A stretch of DNA of 64,000 nt from Kribbella sp. NBC_00382. Lineage in GTDB: Bacteria > Actinomycetota > Actinomycetes > Propionibacteriales > Kribbellaceae. The position numbers were made by a program, and so were the translations under genes. The notes under the pieces are model-generated. The model saw nothing but the letters and a program-made list of their open reading frames with translations. It was not told the origin of the DNA and searched no databases. Location: the NCBI RefSeq assembly GCF_036067295.1, contig NZ_CP107954.1, positions 1,736,001-1,800,000 of the forward strand, given 5' to 3'. This document shows positions 8,342 to 16,298 of the stretch, one piece after another. The stretch's first letter is position 1, and the number at the start of each line of letters is the position of its first letter.

Positions 8342-9726
8342 CCGCGGTACCCCCGCCGATCCAGCTCCGCCACGAATTCGCCGTACAGGGTGGTCAGCCG
8401 CTCCTGCGGTCGCGGCTCGAGGACCCGGTCGATGCGAACCATCCGCGCAGCGGTCTCCGCCACCGAGGTACCGGTGGATGCCGCGAGCACAGCCATCCCG
8501 TACGCCGGGTCCGCGGCCGCGGGGAGCTGGACCGGTACGCCGAGGACGTCGGCGCGGAGCTGGTTCCAGTAGCCGCTGCGCACGGCGCCACCGGTGAGTG
8601 AGACGGATCGGACGGGCTCGGCGCCGAGCCGTTCCAGGTGCTCGAACGCGAGCCTCTCGATGAAGGCGACACCCTGCAGGACTCCGCAGTACCGGTGCAG
8701 GTCGTCGGGCAGGTCGCCCAGCTCGAATCGCTCGGCAGCCGGAGCGATGAAGGGGAACCGCTCGCCTCGTCCGGTGATCGGGTAGACGGCCGCGTCGATC
8801 GCGCCCAGTTCGCGGGCCGCCTGGTCGAGTGCGTCGAGGTCGGCGCCGGGCAGCATCGCGGTGAGCGCGCCGGCGCCGCTGCTGGACGCGCCACCGGGGA
8901 GCCAACCGCCGTCGGGGTGACGGTGGCTGTAGACAGCGCCGGTCGGGTCGGTGAGGAGGTCCTTGCTCACTCCCTTGAGGACGAGCGTGGTGCCGAGGAC
9001 GGAGTTCCAGGCGCCTGGGGCAAGTGCTCCGGCGGCGATCTGGCCCGCGCATCCATCTGTCATGCCGGCGTAGACCGGAGTACCGGCGGGGACCCCGGTG
9101 ACCTGGGCTTTTGCGGTGTAGACGCGACCCAGCTCGGTGCCAGGGAGGACGACTTCGGGGAGCAACTCAGCGGGGAGACCAAGACTGTCGAAGGCGTCCA
9201 CCGGCCAGCTGTCGGCGATCAGGTCATAGCCGGTCTTGAGCGCGTGGCTGGTGTCCGTGGCGACGGGACCGCCGATCAGATGGGCGGCGACGACGTCGGC
9301 GCTGTGGGCGATCTGACCGGTCTGCTGCTCGAGCAGCCAGAGGACCTTGGGGAGGGCCCAGGTCGGCTGCATCGCGGTGGACCAGCGATCGGGGTCGGCC
9401 TTCACGATGCGCTCGAGGTAGCCGGCGGCCCGCGCGTCGTCGTACATGAGAGCCGGCGTGGTCGGTGCACCCGCGTCGTCGGTCAGCAGGACGGTTCCGG
9501 AGGTCGAGCAGATGGAGATGCCCTGTACTGCGGGCGTCGCGACCTCGGCGAGCGTGGCATCGACCGCGGCGAGCCAGTCGCGGGGGTCCTGCTCGTGGCG
9601 GACGCCGTCGCGAGTGCTGGTCAGCGGCCGGGCGGCGCGGGCGAGGACCTCACCGGCGGCACCCACCAGCACGGAGCGGACGCTCTGCGTCCCCAGATCG
9701 ACGCCGATCCACGCCGGTTCCAGCAC
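8338..9726 (-). CDS. FGGY carbohydrate kinase, D-ribulokinase-like branch
   Basis: A 462-residue FGGY kinase and the first gene of the operon. It starts with WIGVDLGTQSVR; the sequence ICSTSGTVLLTDDAG with PALMYDDARA resembles the ribulokinase/XK-1 subgroup, while the C-terminal domain has SLTGGAVRSGYWNQLRADV. It starts at GTG 9726 behind a GGGGGAG ribosome binding site six bases away. It differs clearly from the second FGGY kinase of the operon, so the two probably act on different substrates or stereoisomers. Confidence 0.86.
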   Translation of the reverse strand: MLEPAWIGVDLGTQSVRSVLVGAAGEVLARAARPLTSTRDGVRHEQDPRDWLAAVDATLAEVATPAVQGISICSTSGTVLLTDDAGAPTTPALMYDDARAAGYLERIVKADPDRWSTAMQPTWALPKVLWLLEQQTGQIAHSADVVAAHLIGGPVATDTSHALKTGYDLIADSWPVDAFDSLGLPAELLPEVVLPGTELGRVYTAKAQVTGVPAGTPVYAGMTDGCAGQIAAGALAPGAWNSVLGTTLVLKGVSKDLLTDPTGAVYSHRHPDGGWLPGGASSSGAGALTAMLPGADLDALDQAARELGAIDAAVYPITGRGERFPFIAPAAERFELGDLPDDLHRYCGVLQGVAFIERLAFEHLERLGAEPVRSVSLTGGAVRSGYWNQLRADVLGVPVQLPAAADPAYGMAVLAASTGTSVAETAARMVRIDRVLEPRPQERLTTLYGEFVAELDRRGYRG

Positions 9727-9751
9727 TGGGCGCTCCCCCTCGCGAAGATCC

Positions 9752-9780
9752 GATGTTAGTTACGTTGATAACATAACATC
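9752..9780. promoter_or_regulatory. Nested palindrome, candidate DeoR operator
   Basis: An AT-rich inverted repeat GATGTTA-N15-TAACATC lies 26 bases upstream of the first operon gene. Inside it a second pair, GTTA (9759-9762) and TAAC (9769-9772), makes the site doubly symmetric. Repeated TGTTA half-sites are typical of DeoR-type repressors, and the operon encodes one. The site is in a promoter position for the minus strand. Confidence 0.6.
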
Positions 9781-9799
9781 AGACCGCGATAAGAAGCGT

Positions 9800-10105
9800 T
9801 CAGCCGTTCATCAGGAGCAGCGAGCGATCCGCGGTGGCGAGCTCGACGCGGCCGCAGTCGACGGCGCCGTACGCGCCGATCGGGCCGCTGGCCTTGCGGC
9901 CGTGCCGGTTGAGCCAGAAGCCCCAGCCTGCGGGAGCGTCGGGCCACTCAGGGTCGGGCTCCCAACCGAGCGGCGGGCGCCAGGCAGCGGTGGGCGGCTC
10001 GGGCCAGCTGGGCGGTGGGTTGAATCTGTGCACGGTGGCCTTCCCCAGTCGATTCGGTGACACGTCCCCAGGAGATCCGATCTTGATCGGCACGTTGTCT
10101 GACAA
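9800..10105 (-). CDS. Small Trp/Pro-rich hypothetical protein
   Basis: A 101-residue unknown protein. The core has repeated Pro-Trp motifs (NPPPSWPEPP, RPPLGWEPDP, PAGWGFWL), an arrangement common in short N-terminal modules of actinobacterial envelope or DUF-type proteins, which supports real coding. No transmembrane segment. The frame opens with TTG at 10105; no good ribosome binding site is visible, and a GTG four codons inside is an alternative. It lies upstream of and on the same strand as the sugar operon but is separated from it by the operator region. Confidence 0.55.
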   Translation of the reverse strand: MSDNVPIKIGSPGDVSPNRLGKATVHRFNPPPSWPEPPTAAWRPPLGWEPDPEWPDAPAGWGFWLNRHGRKASGPIGAYGAVDCGRVELATADRSLLLMNG

Positions 10106-10138
10106 CTCAACGACCGGCCCACGCGGAGGTCACGCCTA

Positions 10139-10154
10139 AATCTTGGTAAAGATT
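10139..10154. promoter_or_regulatory. Perfect palindrome AATCTT-GGTA-AAGATT
   Basis: An AT-rich 6-base inverted repeat with a 4-base loop in the gap between the divergent genes starting at 10105 (minus) and 10320 (plus). It could be an operator or part of the minus-strand promoter. No T-run, so a terminator is less likely. Confidence 0.35.
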
Positions 10155-10258
10155 ATGGTCTCCACCCTCGTCTTGGCTACTGATGCGGGTAGTGAGCAAC
10201 CAATTACAGAGCGAGACGATCGGTGACCTCGGCAACCATCGCCGCCGGCCGTCGGCCC

Positions 10259-10291
10259 TTGACATCGGACGTCTGCGGGCGGACTTTGAAT
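10259..10291 (+). promoter_or_regulatory. Possible promoter for the 10320 gene
   Basis: A consensus -35 hexamer TTGACA (10259-10264) sits about 55 bases before the ATG. No convincing -10 is present: GACTTT at 17 bases spacing and TTGAAT at 21 are both weak. Confidence 0.3.
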
Positions 10292-10319
10292 CACAGTCGA
10301 TCGGCATCATGGGGGGACC

Positions 10320-11003
10320 ATGGATTCTGATCTGTGGAGCAGGTCCTGTACGCCGCGCGAAATCGCGACCGAGGACATCAACGGATTGAGCGCGCGCGGG
10401 CTGTACCGCGTCCGGCTCGAGCTGGCCGGCATCGGGTGCGACCCGGTCCGCCTGCGCGAGCTCCAGGTGGCGGTGCAGACCCTGCGCCGACTCGGGATCC
10501 TGGTCGAGTACGACCTCGATCTGTTCGAAGGCGGGCCGCCACGATTCGCCAGCGTTCGGGAGAACGTGACGCTGATCCGCGCGATCGTCGCCGACGGCAC
10601 GACGCCGGCAGCCTTCACGATGAGCCCCGGCACCGGCGTGTGCTCGCCGTGGCTCGACGGCTACCGGGAGCGCGTCACCAGCGCGGTCCAGCCGTGGCTG
10701 ACCGGATTGTCAGCACGGCTCGCGGAGGCTTGGAGCGAGCTGGTGATCGGCGAGCGCCGGCAGCTCAGGCAGTACGGCGTCGCGGCGTACCGGATCGCGC
10801 TGCAGCGGGTGACGCTGCGGAGCAACACGGAGCTGCTGAACCTGGTGGCGGACAGCGCCCGCGAGTACGAGCTGAACGGTGACACCCAGCTCCTCGAGCA
10901 CGACCTGGTCGCACCCAGGATCGCTTCGCTCACCGAGATATTGGGTGCCCTGAGCAACAAATATGCTCAGGCCGCCATCCTGCCGCTCAAGCGGGCCGGG
11001 TAG
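10320..11003 (+). CDS. Hypothetical protein
   Basis: A 227-residue soluble protein that I do not recognise. The ATG at 10320 follows a run of six G, which can serve as ribosome binding site. The N-terminal third looks like a small helical DNA-binding or adaptor fold (ARGLYRVRLELAGIGCDPVRLRELQVAVQTL); the rest is mainly alpha-helical and charged. No transmembrane segment, signal peptide or known catalytic motif was seen. Its 3' end overlaps the opposite-strand gene by 37 bases. Confidence 0.65.
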   Translation: MDSDLWSRSCTPREIATEDINGLSARGLYRVRLELAGIGCDPVRLRELQVAVQTLRRLGILVEYDLDLFEGGPPRFASVRENVTLIRAIVADGTTPAAFTMSPGTGVCSPWLDGYRERVTSAVQPWLTGLSARLAEAWSELVIGERRQLRQYGVAAYRIALQRVTLRSNTELLNLVADSAREYELNGDTQLLEHDLVAPRIASLTEILGALSNKYAQAAILPLKRAG

Positions 11004-11218
11004 GCGCCGGCCGCGACCGCCTGGTCGAGGGCGGCGAGCTGGGTGCAGGCGGCGGACAGCGCCTCGGCCTGCGTACGGCAGCCGTCGACGTACCAGTACG
11101 GGTCGTCGGGCTGGCGGTCGTCGGCGTCGTCGATGTCGGCGTACCAGCAGTCAACGTCGCCGCGGTGGTAGTGCACCACGCGAACCTTGAGCTTCATGCG
11201 AGCTAGGACGTCCCCCAT
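10967..11218 (-). CDS. Small hypothetical protein
   Basis: An 83-residue acidic protein. It starts with MGDVLARMKLKVRVV and contains DCWYADIDDADD and GCRTQAEALSAACTQLAAL, a beta-strand/helix pattern that faintly recalls HicB-like folds, although no partner toxin is adjacent. ATG 11218 has GGAG four bases upstream; the ATG at 11197 has none. The frame is open further upstream but without a good start. It is convergent with the 10320 gene and divergent from the GH43 gene. Confidence 0.5.
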   Translation of the reverse strand: MGDVLARMKLKVRVVHYHRGDVDCWYADIDDADDRQPDDPYWYVDGCRTQAEALSAACTQLAALDQAVAAGAYPARLSGRMAA

Positions 11219-11253
11219 GTTCTCCACGGTTCCACTCCGCGCCGATCCTGGCC

Positions 11254-11280
11254 AACCATTTTGTTCTGGTGTGAATGGTT
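11254..11280. promoter_or_regulatory. Inverted repeat AACCATT-N13-AATGGTT upstream of GH43 gene
   Basis: A perfect 7-base inverted repeat centred about 47 bases upstream of the GH43 start, in the divergent intergenic region. The size and position fit an operator of a sugar-responsive regulator. The regulator is not identifiable here. Confidence 0.4.
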
Positions 11281-11313
11281 CCCAAAGCAACTTCCATCGT
11301 TGTAAAACCAACT

Positions 11314-12750
11314 ATGAAGTACATCCGCCCCGCTGTACTCACGGCCGCGCTCGCCGCCGCCGTCCTGCTGACCGGACTACCGGCCACCTCCGCGCCGGTA
11401 CTGGAGACCACCGTGAAGACGGTCCAATCCCAAACCTTCCGCAACCCCGTCAACGCCGGCGCCGATCCGTCGCTGTTCTACTACGGCGGCCGGTACCACG
11501 TGGCGACCACGACCGGCGACCACATCGGCATCTGGTCGTCACCGAGCCTGGCGACGCTGCTGGTCGCGCCGGAGAAGGTGGTCTGGCGCGACACCGATCC
11601 GAGCCGCAACACCCAGATGTGGGCGCCGGCGTTCCGGCATGTCGGGAGCCGTTGGTACATCTACTACACCGCTTCCGACGGCGTGGACGCGAACCACAGG
11701 ATGTACGTGCTCGAGTCGGCCGGCGACGACCCGACTGGGCCGTACAGCTTCAAGGCGAAGCTCGCCGACTTCGGGGAGTACGCGATCGACGGTGAGCCGA
11801 TCACCCACAACGGCCAGCAGTACTTCGTCTGGACCGGCCCCGGTCGCGGTCAGGGTGGACCGGCCCAGCTCTACATCGTCCGGATGAGCAACCCATGGAC
11901 GGCAACCGGAGCCCGGGTCGCGATCCCCGCGGACGGTGGCTGTACCGAAGTACGGGAAGGTCCGACGCCGTTGTATCGCAACGGGCGAACGTTCCTCACG
12001 TACTCGACCTGTGACACCGGCAAGCCCGACTACCAGTTGTGGATGAAGAGCATCGCGAACGGCGCCGACCCGATGGTCGCGGCGAACTGGGTCCAGCACC
12101 CGGGACCGATCTTCTCGCGCAACGACACGACCGGCGTCTGGGGACCGGGGCACCACTCCTTCTTCCAGTCGCCGGACGGTACCGAGGACTGGATCGCGTA
12201 CCACGGCAAGAACACCAGCACCTACACATACTCCTTCCGGACCGCGCGGGTGCAGAAGATCAGCTGGAACGCGGACGGTACGCCGAACCTCGGCAGCCCA
12301 CTCGCCGCCGGCGCAACCCAGAACCTGCCGTCCGGCGACCCCGGAGCCGCCACTTCGGTCATCAACGACACCGACGTCGGGACCGGCCAGAACCAGGTCC
12401 AGTACGCCGGTACCTGGTCGTCCGGCTCGGGATGCGGGAACCAGTGCTTCTGGGGCAACGACCACTGGAGCAACCAACTCAACGCGTCGGCGACGATCCG
12501 CTTCACCGGCACGAAGGTCGCTCTGCTCAGCGTGATGGACACCGGCAACGGCATCGCCGGCATCTCCATCGACGGCGGCGCCGAGCAACGCATCGACTAC
12601 TACAGCTCCATCCGCGTTGGCGAGCAACTCGCCTACGTCAGCCCGACGCTGCCCGCCGGACCGCACACGCTGAAGGTCCGGGTGACCGGGAGCAAGAACG
12701 CCTCGTCGAGCAACACCGTTATCAGTCTGGACCGGGTGGAGGTTTACTAG
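11314..12750 (+). CDS. Exported GH43-family glycoside hydrolase with C-terminal beta-sandwich
   Basis: A 478-residue secreted arabinanase/arabinofuranosidase-like enzyme. A signal peptide (about 1-27) precedes a five-bladed propeller starting NPVNAGADPS, whose Asp would be the general base. MWAPAF, IDGEPI and VREGPTPLYRN supply the other family positions, and GPGHHSFF is typical of GH43. From about residue 355 a separate beta-sandwich follows that resembles carbohydrate-binding modules. ATG 11314 is chosen because the hydrophobic signal follows it; an in-frame GTG is 39 bases upstream. No clear ribosome binding site, so the mRNA may be short-leadered. Likely substrates are arabinan or arabinoxylan side chains. 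Confidence 0.85.
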   Translation: MKYIRPAVLTAALAAAVLLTGLPATSAPVLETTVKTVQSQTFRNPVNAGADPSLFYYGGRYHVATTTGDHIGIWSSPSLATLLVAPEKVVWRDTDPSRNTQMWAPAFRHVGSRWYIYYTASDGVDANHRMYVLESAGDDPTGPYSFKAKLADFGEYAIDGEPITHNGQQYFVWTGPGRGQGGPAQLYIVRMSNPWTATGARVAIPADGGCTEVREGPTPLYRNGRTFLTYSTCDTGKPDYQLWMKSIANGADPMVAANWVQHPGPIFSRNDTTGVWGPGHHSFFQSPDGTEDWIAYHGKNTSTYTYSFRTARVQKISWNADGTPNLGSPLAAGATQNLPSGDPGAATSVINDTDVGTGQNQVQYAGTWSSGSGCGNQCFWGNDHWSNQLNASATIRFTGTKVALLSVMDTGNGIAGISIDGGAEQRIDYYSSIRVGEQLAYVSPTLPAGPHTLKVRVTGSKNASSSNTVISLDRVEVY

Positions 12751-12753
12751 GGC

Positions 12754-12860
12754 ACCCGGACCGCCAGCACTCACAAAGGTCGTTCGCTGGCAGATGCGGC
12801 CGCTCAGGACGACCGCGAAGGTGGCCGTTCGCGGAGGTTTGTGAGTGGCAGCGGTCCGGG
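12754..12860. repeat. Inverted-repeat pair, copies 1 and 2 of a 25-base element
   Basis: Copy 1 (12754-12779) is in minus orientation and copy 2 (12838-12860) in plus orientation. Both match the consensus CTTTGTGAGTG-N2-3-GCGGTCCGGG with few differences. Together they form an approximately 107-base unit with a 58-base spacer between the GH43 stop and the DUF559-type gene. A stem this long with this loop is not a usual terminator and looks like a small repeated palindromic element. Confidence 0.75.
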
Positions 12861-12910
12861 CCTGTGGACAAACGCCGACGCTCAGCGTCGGATTTCTGCA
12901 CCATAAGGTG

Positions 12911-13786
12911 ATGCCTGATGTGGTGGAAGTGCTGGCGCAGCGAGGCGGGAGTGCGGGTTTCGCGGACCTGCGAGCTGTCGTGTCCGCGCGCACTATCCGG
13001 AACGCGCTGCAGACCGGCCGGATCCGTCGGGTGGCGAAGGGGGTCTATGCAGTTCCGGAGGCTCCGGCTGCGTTGACCGCGGCTCGGAGCCAGCGCGGGG
13101 TCGTTTCTCATCTCAGTGCCGCACAGCACTGGGGGATGAAGATGATCACTTCACCAACGCTGCCTCATGTCACGGTGCCGCGAGGACAGGTCCGGCTGAT
13201 TACCGGGCAGAAATGTGTACTGCACTGGTCGGCGGCGCCGTCCCTTGACGACGTCACCACCCCGACCCGTACCGTTCTCGACTGCATCAGAAGCCTGCCC
13301 CTGGCGGAGGCTCTCGCGATCGCCGATTCCGCTCTGCGCCAGAACATCGTCGACGCCGACGACTTGTTCGCCGCAGCGGCGGCGTTGCGCGGGGCGCATC
13401 GGCGGCGCATCCGGGAGGTAGTGGCACTGGCCGACCATCGGGCCGAGTCGGTGCTGGAGTCAGCTTTGCGGGCGATTCTGATCGAGGCCGGCATCGAAGG
13501 ATTCGAACCGCAGTACGCCGTCCGCGACCGTGACTTCTCAGCGCGCCTCGACCTCGGTCAGCCGAGACTGAGAATCGCTCTCGAGGCTGAGGGGTTCGAG
13601 TTTCACGGCACCCGGCAGGCGCTCGTCAAGGACTGCCGCCGGCACGTGAACCTCAGCATCCGCGGCTGGACTCTGCTTCGGTTCAGTTGGGAGGACGTGA
13701 TGTACGACAAGGACTGGGTGGCCGGGGTGGTTGGTAGGGCGACCGGACTTCCCCCACTCACAAAGCCACTCCGGTTGGCCGGCTGA
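12911..13786 (+). CDS. AbiEi-type winged-helix protein with C-terminal DUF559-like nuclease fold
   Basis: A 291-residue protein of a group common in actinobacteria. The N-terminal part resembles the AbiEi antitoxin winged helix (VLAQRGGSAGFADL, then GRIRRVAKGVYAVP), the middle a linker with TRTVLDC, and the C-terminal part (about 175-285) a DUF559/Vsr-like fold with ALEAEGFEFHGTRQ and RHVNLSIRGWTLLRFSWEDV. No AbiEii nucleotidyltransferase toxin is next to it. ATG 12911 is preferred over the longer frame from 12845. The gene is bracketed on both sides by the CTTTGTGAGTG repeats, the last of which overlaps its 3' end. Function unknown; defence or mobility roles are possible. Confidence 0.75.
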   Translation: MPDVVEVLAQRGGSAGFADLRAVVSARTIRNALQTGRIRRVAKGVYAVPEAPAALTAARSQRGVVSHLSAAQHWGMKMITSPTLPHVTVPRGQVRLITGQKCVLHWSAAPSLDDVTTPTRTVLDCIRSLPLAEALAIADSALRQNIVDADDLFAAAAALRGAHRRRIREVVALADHRAESVLESALRAILIEAGIEGFEPQYAVRDRDFSARLDLGQPRLRIALEAEGFEFHGTRQALVKDCRRHVNLSIRGWTLLRFSWEDVMYDKDWVAGVVGRATGLPPLTKPLRLAG

Positions 13787-13848
13787 CGACTCCGCTGAGC
13801 GTGCCGACGCCCCGAGAACGGCTCTTTGTGAGTGGGGGCGGTCCGGGT
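13741..13848. repeat. Inverted-repeat pair, copies 3 and 4 of the 25-base element
   Basis: Copy 3 (13741-13765, minus orientation) lies inside the last codons of the DUF559-type gene; copy 4 (13824-13848, plus orientation) runs into the stop codon of the discoidin gene. The pair has the same geometry as the 12754-12860 unit: about 25-base arms and a 58-base spacer. The core CTTTGTGAGTG is identical in both. Confidence 0.75.
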
Positions 13849-14702
13849 TAGTTGCTGTAGGCCTCCAACTCGACGATCCGGGAGTACGTCGGGCCTTCGT
13901 TGCTGGCCAGTACGAGTACCCGTACCGCGGTGGCGATGACCGGGGTGAAGGTGGAGCTGACCAGCGGTGCCGTGTTGCCACGGACCTCGGCGACGGTCTG
14001 CCAGGCACCGTTGACCTGGACCTGGACGTCCCAGTCCTTCAAGCCGTACCTCGCTGCCGGGTACTGCTTCGAATTCAGGGTGTAGAGGTCCACGCGCCCG
14101 ACCGTCTGTGGCTGGTCGAAGGTGACTTGCAGCCAGTCGGGGAAGGTGCCTTTGGTGGCGTCGTTCCAGCCGGTGCCCTTGGCCCAGTGCTCCGAGTCAC
14201 GGTCGCCGTCGACGGCGCCACAGGCCGGGTAGACGGGCAGATGCTCGCTGGACGCGGTCACCGGTACATAGCGAGCGAGGTTGCCGGTGGTGTCGACCGG
14301 CGCCTCGCCGACCTCGACCGGCAGGGTGAGCTTCTGGTCACCCGCTCTGATGGTGATCACGTACCGGCCCGGTGCCGTACCGCGAGGTGCGTTGACGTCG
14401 ATCGGGACCTTGAGCGTGTAGCCGGGAGGCAGGTAGCTCGACACCAGGGAACGCGACAGCGTCAGCGGGGTCGCGGCATCGAGGAACGCGTCGGCGTACA
14501 CGGCGGTCTTGCCGGTGTTGCCGAAGCGGAGCTCGAAACCCTGCTTGGCACACGGCACCGGGGTCACCGCGACCTGCTCGACATCGGCGGAAAGGCTCAG
14601 ACCTCTTTGCACAGAACGGTCCGCGACGGCCGGACCGGTGATACCGGCAGCGACGATGCCGGCCAGGACAGCGCCGGCCAGCACGAGCGCGCGGTTTCTC
14701 AT
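13848..14702 (-). CDS. Exported discoidin (F5/8 type C) domain protein
   Basis: A 284-residue secreted protein. It has a signal peptide (1-27), an Ig-like/COG1470-type middle section (about 30-145), and a C-terminal galactose-binding-like discoidin domain (about 150-283) with TASSEH, WLQVTFDQPQTVGRVDLYT and VRVLVLAS. Such domains bind glycans. ATG 14702 overlaps the stop of the upstream PhoD gene (ATGA, 14699-14702), so it is the last gene of the transporter-phosphatase operon and may tether or target the phosphatase activity. Confidence 0.85.
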   Translation of the reverse strand: MRNRALVLAGAVLAGIVAAGITGPAVADRSVQRGLSLSADVEQVAVTPVPCAKQGFELRFGNTGKTAVYADAFLDAATPLTLSRSLVSSYLPPGYTLKVPIDVNAPRGTAPGRYVITIRAGDQKLTLPVEVGEAPVDTTGNLARYVPVTASSEHLPVYPACGAVDGDRDSEHWAKGTGWNDATKGTFPDWLQVTFDQPQTVGRVDLYTLNSKQYPAARYGLKDWDVQVQVNGAWQTVAEVRGNTAPLVSSTFTPVIATAVRVLVLASNEGPTYSRIVELEAYSN

Positions 14703-16294
14703 AGCTCCTCCAGGCCGGGGTTGCCGGCTTCCACCACGAACGAGCGGACGGTCGACACCGGCGCCCCCGGTGCGTCGATGTAGGGCACGACCTTGCAGTC
14801 GACCCGGAGTTGCGAGCTGTCGAAGCGCAGCACCGAATAGCCGCGGCGTTCGTCGACGAACTTCAGGTGCGGGTTGCTGTCGAGGAACTTCTGCCCGTTG
14901 GCCGACACCGGCACGCCGTTGCCACCGCTGCTGAACGAGGTCGGCACCAGCTCCACGCCGTAGGTCTGCGAGTCGGGGTCGGCGAAGTCGCGCTTCATGT
15001 CGAGCGCGTATCCCGCATGCACGTCGCCGGTCAGCACGACCGGGTTGCGGTGGCGGTTGGCAGCGAGTCCGTCGAGCATCACCTTCTGCTCGGCGCCGTA
15101 CCCGTCCCAGGCGTCCATGTTGTAGAGGTCGGCCGGGGTGGGATCGAGATCCATCCGGCTCATGATCACCTGGTTGGCCAGGACGTTCCAGGTGGCGCGG
15201 GAACGGTCCAGGCCTCGCAGGAACCAGTCGGTCTGCTGCTGCCCGGCCAGTACTCGCGCCGGATCGCGGCGGGCATCGGAGTCGGCCTTCCACCCATCAC
15301 CAGCTGCTTGGTCAGACCTGTACTGGCGAGTGTCCAGCACACTCAGCTCAGCCAGGCGTCCGAAGCTCAGCCGCCGGTAGAGCTGGTAGTTCGGGCCTTG
15401 CGGCGCTGGGCCGCGAAGGGGCAGATGCTCCCAGTAGGCGCGGTACGCGTTGGCCCGGCGTACCAGGAAGTCCTCCACTGGCGCGTTGGACTTGGAGACG
15501 GTACCGGCGTAGTTGTCCTGTACTTCGTGATCGTCCCAGGTCGTGATCCAGGGGGCATTCTGGTGCGCCGCTTGGAGGTCAGGGTCGGACTTGTAGAGGG
15601 CGTACTGGAGCCGGTAGCGATCCAGGGTGTCGGCCTCCGTGCGGAACTGGTTGGGGACCGGTGTGGCGACGTTGCGGAGGCCACCGGCGGCCGCGATGCC
15701 GTACTCGTAGATGTAGTCGCCCAGGAACACCACTGCATCCACGTCTTCATCGGCCAGGTGCCGCTGCGCCGTGTAGTAGCCGTCCGGCCAGGACTGGCAG
15801 GAGCTCACGCCCAAGGTCAGGTGACCGCCCCGCTGGCCGGGCGCGGGCGCGGTACGAGTTCTGCCTTTCGGGCTGAGGTAGCGATCGGCTCTGAAGCGGT
15901 ACCAGTAGTGCCGGCCGGGCTGCAGCCCCTGTACGTCGACGTGCACGCTGTGCGCGAACTCCGGACGGGCAGTGGCCCTGCCGGACCGCACGATGCGCTG
16001 GAAGAGCTCGTCGGTGGCGACCTGCCACTCGACGCCGATCTCCTTGTAGGGGGCGCCACCGAGTGGCTCATAGGGCTTTGGCGCCAACCGGGTCCAGATG
16101 ACGACCGCATCCGGCAGCGGGTCGCCGGATGCGATGCCGAGGGTGAACGGGTTGCCGGTGAGTCCACCGGAGCCGCCACTACCGAGCGCTGTGCCCGGCA
16201 GGTTGGTTCCGAACGCCACCGCGGTGGCGGCGCCGGTCAGGGTGAGAAATCGGCGCCTGGCCAACCTCACTGCGGGCTTGAGATCTTCGGTCAC
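14699..16294 (-). CDS. phoD: Tat-exported PhoD-like phosphatase/phosphodiesterase
   Basis: A 531-residue secreted alkaline phosphatase of the PhoD family, which attacks phosphomonoesters and phosphodiesters, including wall teichoic acid in Bacillus. A Tat signal RRRFLTLTGAA lies at about 13-24; the N-terminal PhoD domain (FTLGIASGDPLPDAVVIWTR) and metal-site motifs FLGDYIYEYG, TWDDHEVQDNYAG and VLTGDVHAGY are all present. It starts with GTG 16294, four bases after the permease stop. Operon with an ABC importer and a possible PHO box upstream suggests phosphate-starvation control. Confidence 0.9.
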   Translation of the reverse strand: MTEDLKPAVRLARRRFLTLTGAATAVAFGTNLPGTALGSGGSGGLTGNPFTLGIASGDPLPDAVVIWTRLAPKPYEPLGGAPYKEIGVEWQVATDELFQRIVRSGRATARPEFAHSVHVDVQGLQPGRHYWYRFRADRYLSPKGRTRTAPAPGQRGGHLTLGVSSCQSWPDGYYTAQRHLADEDVDAVVFLGDYIYEYGIAAAGGLRNVATPVPNQFRTEADTLDRYRLQYALYKSDPDLQAAHQNAPWITTWDDHEVQDNYAGTVSKSNAPVEDFLVRRANAYRAYWEHLPLRGPAPQGPNYQLYRRLSFGRLAELSVLDTRQYRSDQAAGDGWKADSDARRDPARVLAGQQQTDWFLRGLDRSRATWNVLANQVIMSRMDLDPTPADLYNMDAWDGYGAEQKVMLDGLAANRHRNPVVLTGDVHAGYALDMKRDFADPDSQTYGVELVPTSFSSGGNGVPVSANGQKFLDSNPHLKFVDERRGYSVLRFDSSQLRVDCKVVPYIDAPGAPVSTVRSFVVEAGNPGLEEL

Positions 16295-16298
16295 TTGA

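Noticed and set aside
10967..11218. HicB-like antitoxin
   Set aside because: Similarity is only in the general strand/helix pattern and no HicA toxin is adjacent.
12911..13786. Complete AbiE type IV toxin-antitoxin system
   Set aside because: No AbiEii-type nucleotidyltransferase gene is present on either side.
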